A stretch of DNA of 6,850 nucleotides. Source: Bacteroidales bacterium (GTDB lineage: Bacteria > Bacteroidota > Bacteroidia > Bacteroidales > UBA1402). Under the pieces are notes generated by a model. The model did not search any database and was not told where the DNA came from. It saw only the letters and a program-made list of their open reading frames with translations. Below are positions 6,513-6,850 of the stretch, in pieces. The first letter of the stretch is position 1. Each line of letters starts with the position of its first letter. Position numbers and translations under genes: made by a program. The stretch covers positions 1 through 6,850 of the forward strand of contig JALNXZ010000084.1 of assembly GCA_023230125.1 (NCBI GenBank), written 5' to 3'.

Positions 6513-6850
6513 ATGAAGAGAGACCAAATCATTTTCGACATCATCGAACGCGAACATCAACGCCAACTGAAAGGCATAGAATTGATCGCTTCGGAAAATT
6601 TTGTGAGTGATCAAGTAATGCAGGCCATGGGAACATGGTTGACCAACAAGTACGCTGAAGGATATCCCGGACATCGCTACTACGGAGGTTGTGAAATCGT
6701 GGACGAAAGCGAACAGATTGCCATCGACCGCCTTAAACAACTGTTTGGTGCAGAGTATGTCAACGTTCAACCACACTCCGGCGCACAAGCCAATGCCGCT
6801 GTTTTCCTTGCAGTCATGCAACCGGGAGATAAGTTCCTTGGTTTGAACCT
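6513..6850 (+). CDS. glyA: Serine hydroxymethyltransferase (N-terminal part, cut by window edge)
   Basis: The first 112 codons are present; the gene continues past the right edge (full family length is about 420-430 aa). This cytoplasmic PLP enzyme interconverts serine plus tetrahydrofolate with glycine plus 5,10-methylenetetrahydrofolate, the main source of one-carbon units for purines, thymidylate and methionine. Visible family blocks are [12 protein letters not shown] (21-32), [18 protein letters not shown] (44-61) and [18 protein letters not shown] (84-101). Tyr47 and Glu49 correspond to the active-site Tyr55 and Glu57 of E. coli GlyA, and the SGAQAN segment starting at residue 89 helps bind PLP phosphate. 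Trp42, just before LTNKYAEG, replaces the small or polar residue common there (Gln in E. coli). The PLP lysine lies beyond the window. The ATG at 6513 gives the usual start, with no Shine-Dalgarno. Confidence 0.96.
   Translation, partial: MKRDQIIFDIIEREHQRQLKGIELIASENFVSDQVMQAMGTWLTNKYAEGYPGHRYYGGCEIVDESEQIAIDRLKQLFGAEYVNVQPHSGAQANAAVFLAVMQPGDKFLGLN

Noticed and set aside
1..6850. Search for CRISPR arrays, tRNA/rRNA genes, insertion sequences, toxin-antitoxin or defence modules, and a novel multi-gene system
   Set aside because: No direct repeat arrays, cloverleaf-like segments, transposase motifs or target duplications were seen. All substantial coding DNA is accounted for by recognised housekeeping families.

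Overview
The window looks like ordinary chromosomal DNA from a member of the Bacteroidota, most likely order Bacteroidales. This rests on four things: the protein sequences (aspartate carbamoyltransferase, its regulatory chain, class A PBP and SHMT all read like Bacteroidales versions), the AT-rich gene starts without clear Shine-Dalgarno sequences, the presence of Bacteroides-type -7 boxes (TAnnTTTG) before genes, and the order pyrB-pyrI-flavin reductase-glyA. I cannot assign a genus.

Left part (1-443): the first 58 bases may hold the last codons of an upstream gene. A small cold-shock protein gene follows on the + strand (133-324). It ends at a perfect 14-bp hairpin (351-381), which probably stops transcription from both sides, because the next gene converges on it.

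Middle, minus strand (444-4260): a class A penicillin-binding protein (PBP1A type, 810 aa) is followed 100 bases downstream by a type II NADH:quinone oxidoreductase (427 aa). Both are membrane-associated housekeeping proteins, for peptidoglycan synthesis and for respiratory NADH oxidation. They may share a transcript, although no functional link is implied.

Right part, plus strand (4428-6850): pyrB (catalytic chain) and pyrI (zinc-binding regulatory chain) encode an allosteric aspartate carbamoyltransferase, the committed step of pyrimidine synthesis. A flavin reductase-like gene starts 2 bases after the pyrI stop and is very likely cotranscribed. glyA (serine hydroxymethyltransferase) then begins behind its own promoter-like box and a hairpin-rich 5' leader, and runs off the right edge. 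The 167-bp divergent region 4261-4427 carries a promoter candidate for each direction and a short inverted repeat.

I found no mobile element, CRISPR array, tRNA, rRNA or defence/toxin module, and no evidence of a new multi-gene system. The points most worth checking are the glyA leader hairpins, the tight coupling of a flavin reductase to pyrBI, and the divergent pbp1A/pyrB control region.
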